From Chthoniobacter flavus (GTDB lineage Bacteria; Verrucomicrobiota; Verrucomicrobiia; Chthoniobacterales; Terrimicrobiaceae): 16,546 bases of DNA. This document shows, piece by piece, positions 1-6,514 of the stretch (positions are counted from its first letter, which is position 1; each line of letters begins with the position of its first letter). The stretch spans positions 1 through 16,546 of the forward strand of contig CAMDOJ010000017.1 in assembly GCA_945903555.1 (NCBI GenBank). The letters run 5' to 3'. The notes beneath the pieces are model-generated. The model saw only the letters and a list, made by a program, of their open reading frames with translations. It ran no database searches and was not told the origin of the DNA. Position numbers and translations under genes: made by a program.

Positions 1-945
1 AGCGCCACGTTTTTTGCCGAAGCGGGCGCCGACGAGTTCCTGATGGTTCACGCCATGCATCCAGCCCTGATATAGTCCACGCGAAAATGTCATTTCGAGG
101 CGATACCAATCTTCGGGAGCGGCTTTTTCAAAGCACCCACTCATTGCCGCATCGATCGTCTTTCGATAAACGGAAGTGACTGCCGCCACGTATTCGGGGG
201 ATTTCAGTCGGCCCTCGATTTTAAAAGAGCAGACGCCACGTTCAATGAGGGCAGGGATCTCATTCACGGCCGCGAGATCTTGCGGGGAGAGGAGGTAACG
301 CTTGTCGCCGAGATCGCGGAGAACGCCATCCACAAGGAGTTGGTAAGGCATCCGGCAAGCCTGAGCGCACTCTCCGCGGTTCGCACTTCGGCGACCAAGG
401 GCCTCGCTGGTGAGGCATTGGCCGGAGTAGGCCACGCAAAGTGCCCCATGAACAAACATCTCCAAAGGGAGGACTGGTGGGAATTTTTCAAGTTCCCGAA
501 GTGATAATTCGCGGGCGAGTACGACTTGCTTGACGCCGAGTCCTGCCGCAAAACGCACGCCCTCCGGCGAAGTGATCGTCATCTGAGTCGAGGCATGTAC
601 ACGCAACTCGGGAAACATTCGTCGGGAAATCTCGGCGAGCCCGACATCTTGAATGATCACCGCATCGACTCCAGCATCATGCAGCAACTGAAGCTCGGCG
701 ACGGCATCAGAGAGTTCTTCCGTGAAGATCAGGACATTCAGAGTCACATAGGCTTTGACGCCGTGATTGTGGAGAAAGGCGACGATGTCGGGTAATTCCT
801 CGTCGCGGAAATTGTCCGCGCGCATGCGTGCATTGAAGCGGGTGAGGCCAAAAAAAACGGCATCCGCGCCATTGGCCACGGCGGCGCGCAAGCAATCCCA
901 ATCGCCCGCTGGGGATAGCAACTCGGGCTCGAGCGGCGTGTTCAT
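1..945 (-). CDS. Peptidase U32 family protein, likely Fe-S RNA hydroxylase type (partial, 3' end outside window)
   Basis: An open frame without stops runs from ATG at 945 to the window edge, giving 315 residues and no C-terminus. The start LLSPAGDW followed by NGADAVFFG is the U32 barrel opening. Residues 161-180 fit the U32 signature (LEMFVHGALC, then SGQC), followed by NRGECAQACR; SFKIEGR at 240-246 and FSRG further on are also typical. Cysteines 170, 177, 193 and 239 match the spacing of the four Fe-S ligands known from UbiU-like U32 proteins. Characterised U32 relatives hydroxylate tRNA (TrhP), 23S rRNA (RlhA) or ubiquinone precursors (UbiU/V), and the old label 'collagenase-like protease' is doubtful. 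The subfamily cannot be settled without the C-terminus. An in-frame ATG at 963 would add six residues. The gene sits 30 bp after the lipoprotein gene and is probably cotranscribed with it. Confidence 0.9.
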   Translation of the reverse strand, partial: MNTPLEPELLSPAGDWDCLRAAVANGADAVFFGLTRFNARMRADNFRDEELPDIVAFLHNHGVKAYVTLNVLIFTEELSDAVAELQLLHDAGVDAVIIQDVGLAEISRRMFPELRVHASTQMTITSPEGVRFAAGLGVKQVVLARELSLRELEKFPPVLPLEMFVHGALCVAYSGQCLTSEALGRRSANRGECAQACRMPYQLLVDGVLRDLGDKRYLLSPQDLAAVNEIPALIERGVCSFKIEGRLKSPEYVAAVTSVYRKTIDAAMSGCFEKAAPEDWYRLEMTFSRGLYQGWMHGVNHQELVGARFGKKRGA

Positions 946-975
946 TTTTGTTTCTTCGGTCATGCGATTGCCCTG

Positions 976-1455
976 CTAGTGGACCGGTTTCATGATGATC
1001 CGGATGTCCGGTTTTTCCTGATCGTTGGTCACATAGATTGGCTCTGGTTTCGTGCTGATAAGCTCGTAGCCCTCGAGGACAAATTCAGGATAAAATCGAT
1101 CGCTGGCGGGTTCGTAGATTTTATCCCCGCTGAACTTACCACGGAGGCGGTAGATGTAGTTGTTATCGAGACCTATTTTCCCCTGAGTGCGATCGGGGGC
1201 GAGCTTCTTCTGCTCGTTCAGCATAACCAGTCGCGATGTGGTCCAAGGCTTGCCGGGTTCGCGGATCCACCCCCACATTTTGTAATCGGTCTTAAACATG
1301 CGGCGACCGATGAAGTAGTCTCCTGGGTTCTCGGTGAGGATCGCGGCATTCATCGCGGCGCGCGCCGGGGCGTCTGTGTCCACTGTTTGGCACGCATTCA
1401 AAAAGACGAGTGCGAGTGCGGCAGCAAGAGCTTGGTTGAGTCGGGCGAAGTTCAT
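976..1455 (-). CDS. Small predicted lipoprotein of unknown function
   Basis: I do not recognise this family by function. The 159-residue product starts with a short charged segment, a hydrophobic core (ALAAALALVF) and a lipobox LNAC with Cys22, so it should be lipidated and membrane-anchored outside the cytoplasm. The mature part is soluble and rich in aromatic and charged residues (DYFIGRRMF, YKMWGWIREPGKPW, LDNNYIYRLRGKF, RFYPEFVLEGYE), suggesting a compact beta-rich domain. An upstream in-frame ATG at 1491 overlaps the mntR stop as ATGA and would add 12 residues before the signal peptide. I chose 1455 because it gives a normal-length lipoprotein signal, but coupling at 1491 is a real alternative. 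Neither start has a good Shine-Dalgarno. It lies between mntR and the U32 gene in one likely operon. Confidence 0.75.
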   Translation of the reverse strand: MNFARLNQALAAALALVFLNACQTVDTDAPARAAMNAAILTENPGDYFIGRRMFKTDYKMWGWIREPGKPWTTSRLVMLNEQKKLAPDRTQGKIGLDNNYIYRLRGKFSGDKIYEPASDRFYPEFVLEGYELISTKPEPIYVTNDQEKPDIRIIMKPVH

Positions 1456-1487
1456 TGTGGTGCGAGTCGATTGCAGAAAAGAGGAGG

Positions 1488-1928
1488 TCATTCTGCTGTG
1501 GGTTTCTGGATGATCGAGGCGACATTGGGATTCGCGTGGAGATACTCCGTGAGGCGCTGGATAGCCTCGAGAGTTTCTGGGCTGATGTGGTGCTCCATAC
1601 CCTCGACATCATGGGCGATGACGCTAGGGGTGACTCCCAAAAGGGTGAAAAACTCCTCCAGTAGTTCATGGCGGCGGGCGATTGTTTGCGCGACACTCAA
1701 CCCAGATGGAGTGAGAACGAGGCCGCGGTATTTTTCATATTTGATGAGGCCCTCAGCATCGAGTTTCTGGACCATATTGGTCACGCTGGCTTGTGAAATA
1801 CCGAGGCGCGCAGCGATATCGACCACGCGAGCGTAGCCTTTTTCGTCCATAAGTTCCATTATTCGTTCGAGGTAATCCTCGATCGCGGAGGTTGTTCCTA
1901 AAGTTGAGGGCGTGGATTTGCCAGCCAT
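1488..1928 (-). CDS. mntR: Manganese-responsive DtxR-family transcriptional regulator (MntR type)
   Basis: This 146-residue protein binds DNA when loaded with Mn(II) and usually represses manganese uptake or switches on export. It has an N-terminal winged helix (helix-turn-helix about residues 35-61, including GISQASVTNMVQKLD, then the wing YEKYRGLVLT) and a dimerisation domain, with no SH3 domain, as in MntR rather than DtxR/IdeR. All six metal ligands of Bacillus subtilis MntR are present with a constant offset of ten: D18, E21, H87, E109, E112 and H113 (the last three in VEGMEHH). The start lies 118 bp from the divergent pyrG start and lacks a Shine-Dalgarno. A weak CTGACA box ends about 40 bp before the ATG with only a poor -10, so I make no promoter call. 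No manganese transporter or recognisable MntR box is visible here. Confidence 0.9.
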   Translation of the reverse strand: MAGKSTPSTLGTTSAIEDYLERIMELMDEKGYARVVDIAARLGISQASVTNMVQKLDAEGLIKYEKYRGLVLTPSGLSVAQTIARRHELLEEFFTLLGVTPSVIAHDVEGMEHHISPETLEAIQRLTEYLHANPNVASIIQKPTAE

Positions 1929-2046
1929 TCGATTAAACTAACCCGAGGGCTTGAAATTGTCAGTCATTGTTTCCCGTTGGACTTCATTGCGGATTGGGAA
2001 TCGGGAGGCTGGATTTTTCTCGGAGCTCTCCTTAATATGTTCCCAC

Positions 2047-3648
2047 ATGAAATACATTTTTGTAACGGGCGGAGTGGTTAGTTCACTCGGCAAAGGGCTC
2101 GCGGCAGCCTCTCTGGGTACTTTGCTGGAGCGGCGTGGATTGAAGGTGGTTCTACAAAAACTCGATCCCTACCTCAATGTCGATCCCGGCACGATGAATC
2201 CCTTCCAGCATGGTGAGGTCTATGTTTTAGCCGACGGAGCGGAGACCGATCTCGATCTCGGACACTATGAGCGATTCACGAATTGCGTGCTCACCCGCTC
2301 CAACAACCTCACCAGCGGTCAGGTCTACGAGACCGTTCTGGCTAAGGAACGCCGGGGCGACTATCTCGGAAAGACCGTGCAGGTGATCCCGCATGTCACT
2401 GATGAAATCAAGGCTCGCATCCGTGAGGTGGGCGAGAACTCGGGTGGCGACATCCTCATCACGGAAATCGGCGGCACCACAGGCGATATCGAAGGCCTCC
2501 CATTCCTAGAGGCGATTCGTCAGTTCATTTTGGAAGTCGGTTCGGAGAACGCGATCATCATGCATGTGACGTTGGTGCCTTTCATCAAGGCCGCAGGAGA
2601 GTTGAAGACGAAGCCCACCCAGCAAAGCATTGCCAAGCTTCGCGAAATCGGCCTCCAACCCCAAGTTCTCATTTGCCGCACAGAAATGCCGCTCATTAAG
2701 GAAGTGCGCGAGAAACTCGCCCTATTCTGCAATGTGCCACTGGATGCCGTGGTCGAAGCTGGCGATGTGGCTCACACTATCTATGAGGCACCGCTCAATC
2801 TCCAAGCCGAGGGATTGGATGTGACCGTTTGCCGTCTCCTCCATCTCAAGACGCATGCTCCTGACATGACGGATTGGAAAAAATACGTCAACCGACTCAT
2901 TTCTCCCAAGAAGCGCGTGAAAGTCGCGATCGTGGGAAAATACATCGAGCTTCAGGATGCCTATAAGAGCATCTACGAGTCCCTCACTCATGCTGGCGCT
3001 TCGCTGGATTGCGGTATCGATCTCGTGCTGGTGGATGCCGAAAGCATCGAAAACGAAGGTGCGGAAAAATACCTTCGTGGCGTGGCTGGAGTCGTTATCC
3101 CTGGCGGGTTCGGTGATCGTGGGGTCGAAGGTAAAATCAAAGCGGTCCGCTTCGCGCGCGAATCCCGCACGCCTTTTCTCGGTTTGTGCCTCGGAATGCA
3201 AGTGGCAACGATCGAGTTTGCTCGCCATGTCTGCGGACTCGAAGGAGCGAACAGCACCGAGTTCGACGCTAATACGCCGCACCCGGTCATTTCCATGCTC
3301 GAGGAGCAGAAAGATGTGACGGACAAAGGCGGATCCATGCGACTTGGAACTTGGCCGACCAAAATCAAAGAAGGCACGCTTGCCTATCAAGTGTACGGAA
3401 AAAAAGAGGTTCCGGAGCGTCACCGTCACCGTTACGAGTTCAATATCAAATTCCGCGAGGCTTTGGAAAGTCAGGGACTAGTTATTTCGGGCACATCACC
3501 TGACGGTGATCTAGTCGAGTTGGTCGAGCTTAAGGGACATCCGTGGTTTATTGCTTGCCAATACCATCCCGAGTTCCAATCCAAACCGAACTTGCCGCAT
3601 CCCCTCTTCCGCGGCTTCATCTCAGCGACACTTGCCCACGAGGATTAA
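2047..3648 (+). CDS. pyrG: CTP synthase (glutamine-hydrolysing)
   Basis: Converts UTP to CTP using ATP and ammonia taken from glutamine; the last step of de novo pyrimidine nucleotide synthesis, in the cytoplasm. The 533-residue protein is full length. The synthetase domain (about 1-270) opens with MKYIFVTGGVVSSLGKG and carries LDPYLNVDPGTM and the ITEIGGTTGDIEG motif. The class I glutamine amidotransferase domain (about 290-530) has GGFGDRG, the nucleophile Cys381 in FLGLCLGMQ, and His507/Glu509 in YHPEF. The frame is open upstream to an ATG at 1951, but the family begins exactly at MKYIF, so 2047 is the start. No close Shine-Dalgarno is present (a GGAG lies about 23 bases upstream). It is the only clear plus-strand gene, divergent from mntR and convergent with the prenyl synthase gene. 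Confidence 0.97.
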   Translation: MKYIFVTGGVVSSLGKGLAAASLGTLLERRGLKVVLQKLDPYLNVDPGTMNPFQHGEVYVLADGAETDLDLGHYERFTNCVLTRSNNLTSGQVYETVLAKERRGDYLGKTVQVIPHVTDEIKARIREVGENSGGDILITEIGGTTGDIEGLPFLEAIRQFILEVGSENAIIMHVTLVPFIKAAGELKTKPTQQSIAKLREIGLQPQVLICRTEMPLIKEVREKLALFCNVPLDAVVEAGDVAHTIYEAPLNLQAEGLDVTVCRLLHLKTHAPDMTDWKKYVNRLISPKKRVKVAIVGKYIELQDAYKSIYESLTHAGASLDCGIDLVLVDAESIENEGAEKYLRGVAGVVIPGGFGDRGVEGKIKAVRFARESRTPFLGLCLGMQVATIEFARHVCGLEGANSTEFDANTPHPVISMLEEQKDVTDKGGSMRLGTWPTKIKEGTLAYQVYGKKEVPERHRHRYEFNIKFREALESQGLVISGTSPDGDLVELVELKGHPWFIACQYHPEFQSKPNLPHPLFRGFISATLAHED

Positions 3649-3668
3649 AATAGATTTTTCGCTGAGAT
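3619..3668. repeat. 10-bp perfect inverted repeat across the pyrG 3' end
   Basis: ATCTCAGCGA at 3619-3628 is the exact reverse complement of TCGCTGAGAT at 3659-3668, with 30 bases between. The left arm lies in the last pyrG codons; the right arm lies in the 39-bp gap between the convergent pyrG and prenyl synthase genes. It could form the stem of a transcript-end structure for either gene, but there is no T-tract immediately after either arm, so it is not a textbook intrinsic terminator. T5 at 3655-3659 runs into the right arm. Confidence 0.5.
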
Positions 3669-3687
3669 TGGAAACGGACCTCTTCGC

Positions 3688-4701
3688 TTAAAGTTTGGCG
3701 AGGAGGTGGCGAAGGTGCTCTGGGATCGAGCGCAGTCCGCGTGCGTAGCGGTTGTCCTGAATGCCGTTGAGTTGTTCCAAGCATTCTCCAATGAGTCGTT
3801 CGGCGATCTTTTTTGCGGCCTCAATTGTGCCTGCCTCGCGAAGCATCTGGGTGAGGGCATCCGCGCGCTCGTCATCTTCATTGAGAAGGATGTCACGGAG
3901 TTCGCTCACGTCTTTTCCAGACTGGAGCATGAGGAGAACGGGGAGCGTGAACTTTCCTTTTTGAAGATCAGTGCCCAGCGTTTTGCCTGACTCTTCTTCA
4001 TTACCGGCTAGGTCGAGGATATCATCGTAAATCTGGTAGGCTACGCCAAGTTTGGTGCCATAGGTCTTGAGTGAGCCGATGACTGTCGGGCTTGCTTCGC
4101 TAATGAAGGCACCGAGTTCGCAAGCAGCGGTGAATAGGGCGGCCGTCTTCATCTCGATGATGCGGTAGTAATCTGCCGTGCTGAGTTTGAGGTCGTGGCG
4201 GCGCTGGGTCTGGATGATTTCCCCCGAGCAAACCTCCGTGGCGGCATCCGCGATGCGGCGGCATATATCGCTGTTGCTGAAATTTGTGGACAGGCGGAGG
4301 GCGTGGGCAAAGAGGCAGTCGCCGAGTAAGACCGTGATGGCATTCCCCCATTTGGCATTCGCTGAGGCTTGGTCGCGGCGGAGTTCTGCGCCGTCCATAA
4401 TGTCATCGTGGACGAGTGTGGCGATGTGGATGAGTTCAAGAATCACAGCCAGATCGACATGGCTTGCTGTGATTTTTCCCGTTGCGCCGGCCGAAAGAAG
4501 AGCGAGGGCGGGACGCAAACGCTTTCCGCCTGCACCGCAAACATAAGACACATAGCCTTCGATGGCTGGATCAAATGACTTGGCTTGAGCGCGGATACGT
4601 TCCTCGACTGTGTAGAGGTGGGGGTTGATGAGCTCAAATGCTTCCGCAAAGGAAATCTTTGGGGATTCCGTTCCTGTGGCATTTTGGGTGTGATTGTGCA
4701 T
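3688..4701 (-). CDS. ispB: Trans-polyprenyl diphosphate synthase (octaprenyl/heptaprenyl type)
   Basis: Condenses isopentenyl diphosphate units onto an allylic primer to make a long all-trans prenyl diphosphate, most likely the menaquinone or ubiquinone side chain. The 337 residues contain GGKRLRP (59-64), the first aspartate-rich motif DDIMD at 99-103 followed by RR, the KT pair at 185-186, the second aspartate-rich motif DDILD at 226-230, and GTDLQKGKFTLP. The residues just before the first motif (ATLVH) are small or aliphatic rather than aromatic, which by known product-length rules argues against a short-chain FPP/GGPP synthase. The exact chain length is not readable. The gene follows the dehydrogenase gene by 18 bp, likely one operon. 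No Shine-Dalgarno is visible. The symbol is used in the broad sense (it could equally be called hepT or sdsA). Confidence 0.9.
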   Translation of the reverse strand: MHNHTQNATGTESPKISFAEAFELINPHLYTVEERIRAQAKSFDPAIEGYVSYVCGAGGKRLRPALALLSAGATGKITASHVDLAVILELIHIATLVHDDIMDGAELRRDQASANAKWGNAITVLLGDCLFAHALRLSTNFSNSDICRRIADAATEVCSGEIIQTQRRHDLKLSTADYYRIIEMKTAALFTAACELGAFISEASPTVIGSLKTYGTKLGVAYQIYDDILDLAGNEEESGKTLGTDLQKGKFTLPVLLMLQSGKDVSELRDILLNEDDERADALTQMLREAGTIEAAKKIAERLIGECLEQLNGIQDNRYARGLRSIPEHLRHLLAKL

Positions 4702-4719
4702 CGTGAGTAAGAATTAAAG

Positions 4720-5529
4720 TTATGCCGACTTGATCGCAAGAATGCGGCGGATGATACAAAAAGGAATCATCAAGGCGACGGCAACAGCGGTCGCAAGCAG
4801 TGGACCAGGGACAACGCGTGCCCGCTCGCGAACCACGGCTTCGAGACCGGTTCTGACGGCCTGTTGTGGGGAAACGACAAAGGCGGGACAGGTCTTAAAA
4901 TGGGAGGCCTTGTCTTCCTCGCCGGGTCTGGTCGCTGTGTCAAAGAACTCCGTGGGAATTGGGCCGGGACAGAGGGCTGTGACGGTGATGCCCTTTGGGC
5001 GGAGCTCCATGGCGAGAGCTTCCGAGAAGCTCGTCACATAGGCTTTTGAGGCCGAGTAAACCGCCATTTGCGGGATCGGAAAAAAGCCCGCCACACTGCT
5101 GACATTCAGGATCGCAGCACGGCCATTTTCCAGCATTCCCTGCACCAGAAGGTGAGTGAGGTGGGTGAGTGAGGTGATATTCAAATCGATCATATTTTCC
5201 ACACGTTCCCAGTCGCTGGTGTCAAACGGCCCGTGATCACCTAGGCCGGCGTTGTTCACAAGGAAGTTCACCGCGATGTCTTCATCGGTGAGCCAGTCGG
5301 CTAAGGCATGGCGACGTTCCGGTAAGGTGAGATCAGCTTCAAAAATCCTGACGTCGAGGTTAGGGTGGAGTTCACGGAGGTTGGAGGCGAGGGACTCTAA
5401 GCGGTCGATCCGACGAGCCACAAGAATGAGACGGGAAGCATAGGGAGCGAGTTGGTGCGAAAACTCTTCACCAAGGCCGGATGAGGCGCCCGTGATTAGG
5501 GCTGTGCAGTTATTAAAAAAATTCATCAT
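4720..5529 (-). CDS. Short-chain dehydrogenase/reductase with C-terminal membrane segment
   Basis: An NAD(P)-dependent oxidoreductase of the classical SDR family; substrate unknown. In the 269-residue form the nucleotide-binding TGASSGLG lies at 13-20, VARR at 37-40 (a basic residue that often favours NADP), NNAG at 92-95, the active-site Asn at 117, and the catalytic triad Ser145, Tyr158, Lys162 (YSASK). PGPIPTEF follows, as in family members acting on lipids or steroid-like substrates. Residues about 244-260 (LLATAVAVALMIPFCII) are hydrophobic and followed by basic residues, suggesting a C-terminal membrane anchor facing the cytoplasm. An upstream ATG at 5571 would add 14 residues outside the fold, so I start at 5529 (or 5526, adjacent ATG). 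The prenyl synthase gene follows 18 bp later. The coding region contains a perfect 13-bp tandem duplication. Confidence 0.9.
   Translation of the reverse strand: MMNFFNNCTALITGASSGLGEEFSHQLAPYASRLILVARRIDRLESLASNLRELHPNLDVRIFEADLTLPERRHALADWLTDEDIAVNFLVNNAGLGDHGPFDTSDWERVENMIDLNITSLTHLTHLLVQGMLENGRAAILNVSSVAGFFPIPQMAVYSASKAYVTSFSEALAMELRPKGITVTALCPGPIPTEFFDTATRPGEEDKASHFKTCPAFVVSPQQAVRTGLEAVVRERARVVPGPLLATAVAVALMIPFCIIRRILAIKSA
5151..5176. repeat. Perfect 13-bp tandem duplication inside the SDR gene
   Basis: GGTGAGTGAGGTG occurs at 5151-5163 and again immediately at 5164-5176. On the coding strand this gives the peptide TSLTHLTHLL of the dehydrogenase. The unit is not a multiple of three, so gain or loss of one copy would shift the frame. 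Confidence 0.9.
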
Positions 5530-5588
5530 TGGGACTCGAGTGCTTTGCAATGCATAGGCTTTTTCTAACAAGTATTACGAGTGATGGA

Positions 5589-5617
5589 GTTGACTGGATT
5601 CTCTCAGTCGACTTTTT
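5589..5617 (+). terminator. Plus-strand terminator-like hairpin with T5 tail
   Basis: On the plus strand GTTGACTG (5589-5596) pairs with CAGTCGAC (5605-5612), eight pairs with one G-U, around an eight-base loop, and TTTTT follows directly at 5613-5617. The shape is that of an intrinsic terminator for plus-strand transcription, yet the flanking genes are both on the minus strand. Read on the minus strand, the same hairpin follows the transglutaminase stop codon but has no U-tract after it. Confidence 0.3.
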
Positions 5618-6452
5618 CTAGAAAAAGTCGGGTTACTAGACTGCTTGTGACTGGCTTGTTCGAGTAGTAGTTACCATTCACGGGAGCGATATCCGATTCC
5701 GTGCGTCCCACGGCCGTGGTCACAAAGTGGTGGTCGCAAAGAACCCCATTCGTCGGATCCATACCGACCCATCCGGCTCCCGGCAGGTAGGTTTCCACCC
5801 AAGCGTGCATCGAGCTGGAAGCCTTTTTTTCCTCTTCAGGTTTGTCACCTTCCCAAACGAAGCCGCTCGCGAGTCTGGTTGCGAGGCCGTTTTGACGAAG
5901 GGTCTCCGCGAGAAGGGTTGAAAAATCACGGCAAGATCCGGACTCACGTTTGAGGATTTCGGCAGCGGTATGGCGATGGGCGCTGTCGCGGCGCTCATAG
6001 GCGATATTATCAAATATCCAGGAATTGATATTCACGAGTGTCTCCACGGTTGGCCGAGGATTGGTCGGTGCGAGCGGGGCGGGGAGTTTCGCGTTTTCAG
6101 CTACGGTGATGTACGGGGCCAGCAGAGCGAGTTCCTCCTCTTTGTATTGGCATGGGATTTTGAGCCCGTGGGAGTCGAGAAGGAATTGATACGGATTTTT
6201 CTCCTGAACGCTGAGTTCGATGAGGGTTCGAAAACCTAGGCGGTTGGAGGTGTCTGGGTAAAAGCAATGGGCAACAATGTTATCAAAGAGATCACGCCGG
6301 AACTGGATCTGGGCGTCGGAATTGCTTTGCAACTCAAAGCGATCAACTTTGATGTGGATGTCGACACGGGGATAAACCCTCAAGGTATGGGGCGAAAGAG
6401 AAACCAAGTCCTCGTAGGTGTAGAGAGTTTCTTTGGTGATTCTAAATTTCAT
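5604..6452 (-). CDS. Transglutaminase-like cysteine protein with bacterial transglutaminase N-terminal domain
   Basis: The 282-residue protein has a beta-rich N-terminal domain (about 1-90: MKFRITKETLYTYED, then VSLSPHTLRVYPR) typical of bacterial transglutaminase-like proteins, then a papain-fold core with a full catalytic triad: Cys174 in GSCRDFS, His216 in MHAWVE, Asp232 in GMDPTNG. Family members act as peptidases, amidases or crosslinkers; the substrate here is unknown. There is no signal peptide or membrane segment, so it is cytoplasmic. It follows the ATP-grasp/alpha-E gene by 62 bp. Families of these types recur together in bacteria and have been predicted to make and process a peptide-like product. 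A GGAG six bases before the ATG supports the start. The last codons lie in a 22-bp palindrome. Confidence 0.9.
   Translation of the reverse strand: MKFRITKETLYTYEDLVSLSPHTLRVYPRVDIHIKVDRFELQSNSDAQIQFRRDLFDNIVAHCFYPDTSNRLGFRTLIELSVQEKNPYQFLLDSHGLKIPCQYKEEELALLAPYITVAENAKLPAPLAPTNPRPTVETLVNINSWIFDNIAYERRDSAHRHTAAEILKRESGSCRDFSTLLAETLRQNGLATRLASGFVWEGDKPEEEKKASSSMHAWVETYLPGAGWVGMDPTNGVLCDHHFVTTAVGRTESDIAPVNGNYYSNKPVTSSLVTRLFLEKVD
5609..5630. repeat. Perfect 22-bp palindrome at the 3' end of the transglutaminase gene
   Basis: CGACTTTTT at 5609-5617, CTAG at 5618-5621 and AAAAAGTCG at 5622-5630 form a perfect palindrome covering codons near the C-terminus of the transglutaminase-like protein (RLFLEKV). 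In RNA it would give a nine-pair stem with a four-base loop. It shares bases 5609-5612 with the hairpin at 5589-5612, so the two structures compete. Confidence 0.85.
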
Positions 6453-6458
6453 TGGTGT

Positions 6459-6462
6459 CTCC
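6459..6462 (-). promoter_or_regulatory. Shine-Dalgarno GGAG before the transglutaminase gene
   Basis: On the minus strand GGAG lies six bases before the ATG at 6452. It is the best-placed ribosome binding site in the window and fixes this start. Most other genes here have none. Confidence 0.7.
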
Positions 6463-6514
6463 GTTGTTATTTTGAATTTGGCACGCTCGAAGCCATTAGG
6501 CTAGGCAGAAGCGA

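Noticed and set aside
979..1836. 285-codon plus-strand frame opposite the lipoprotein and mntR genes
   Set aside because: It is antisense to two well-supported genes, has no recognisable domain, and its translation looks like reverse-strand codon shadow.
1951..2046. 32-residue N-terminal extension of pyrG
   Set aside because: CTP synthases start at the MKYIFVTGG segment; the extension is non-homologous upstream sequence.
1929..2046. MntR operator or strong promoters in the mntR-pyrG gap
   Set aside because: No convincing palindrome of MntR-box type and no -35/-10 pair of acceptable quality on either strand.
2722..3429. 235-codon minus-strand frame opposite pyrG
   Set aside because: It lies entirely within a confidently identified CTP synthase gene and shows no family motif.
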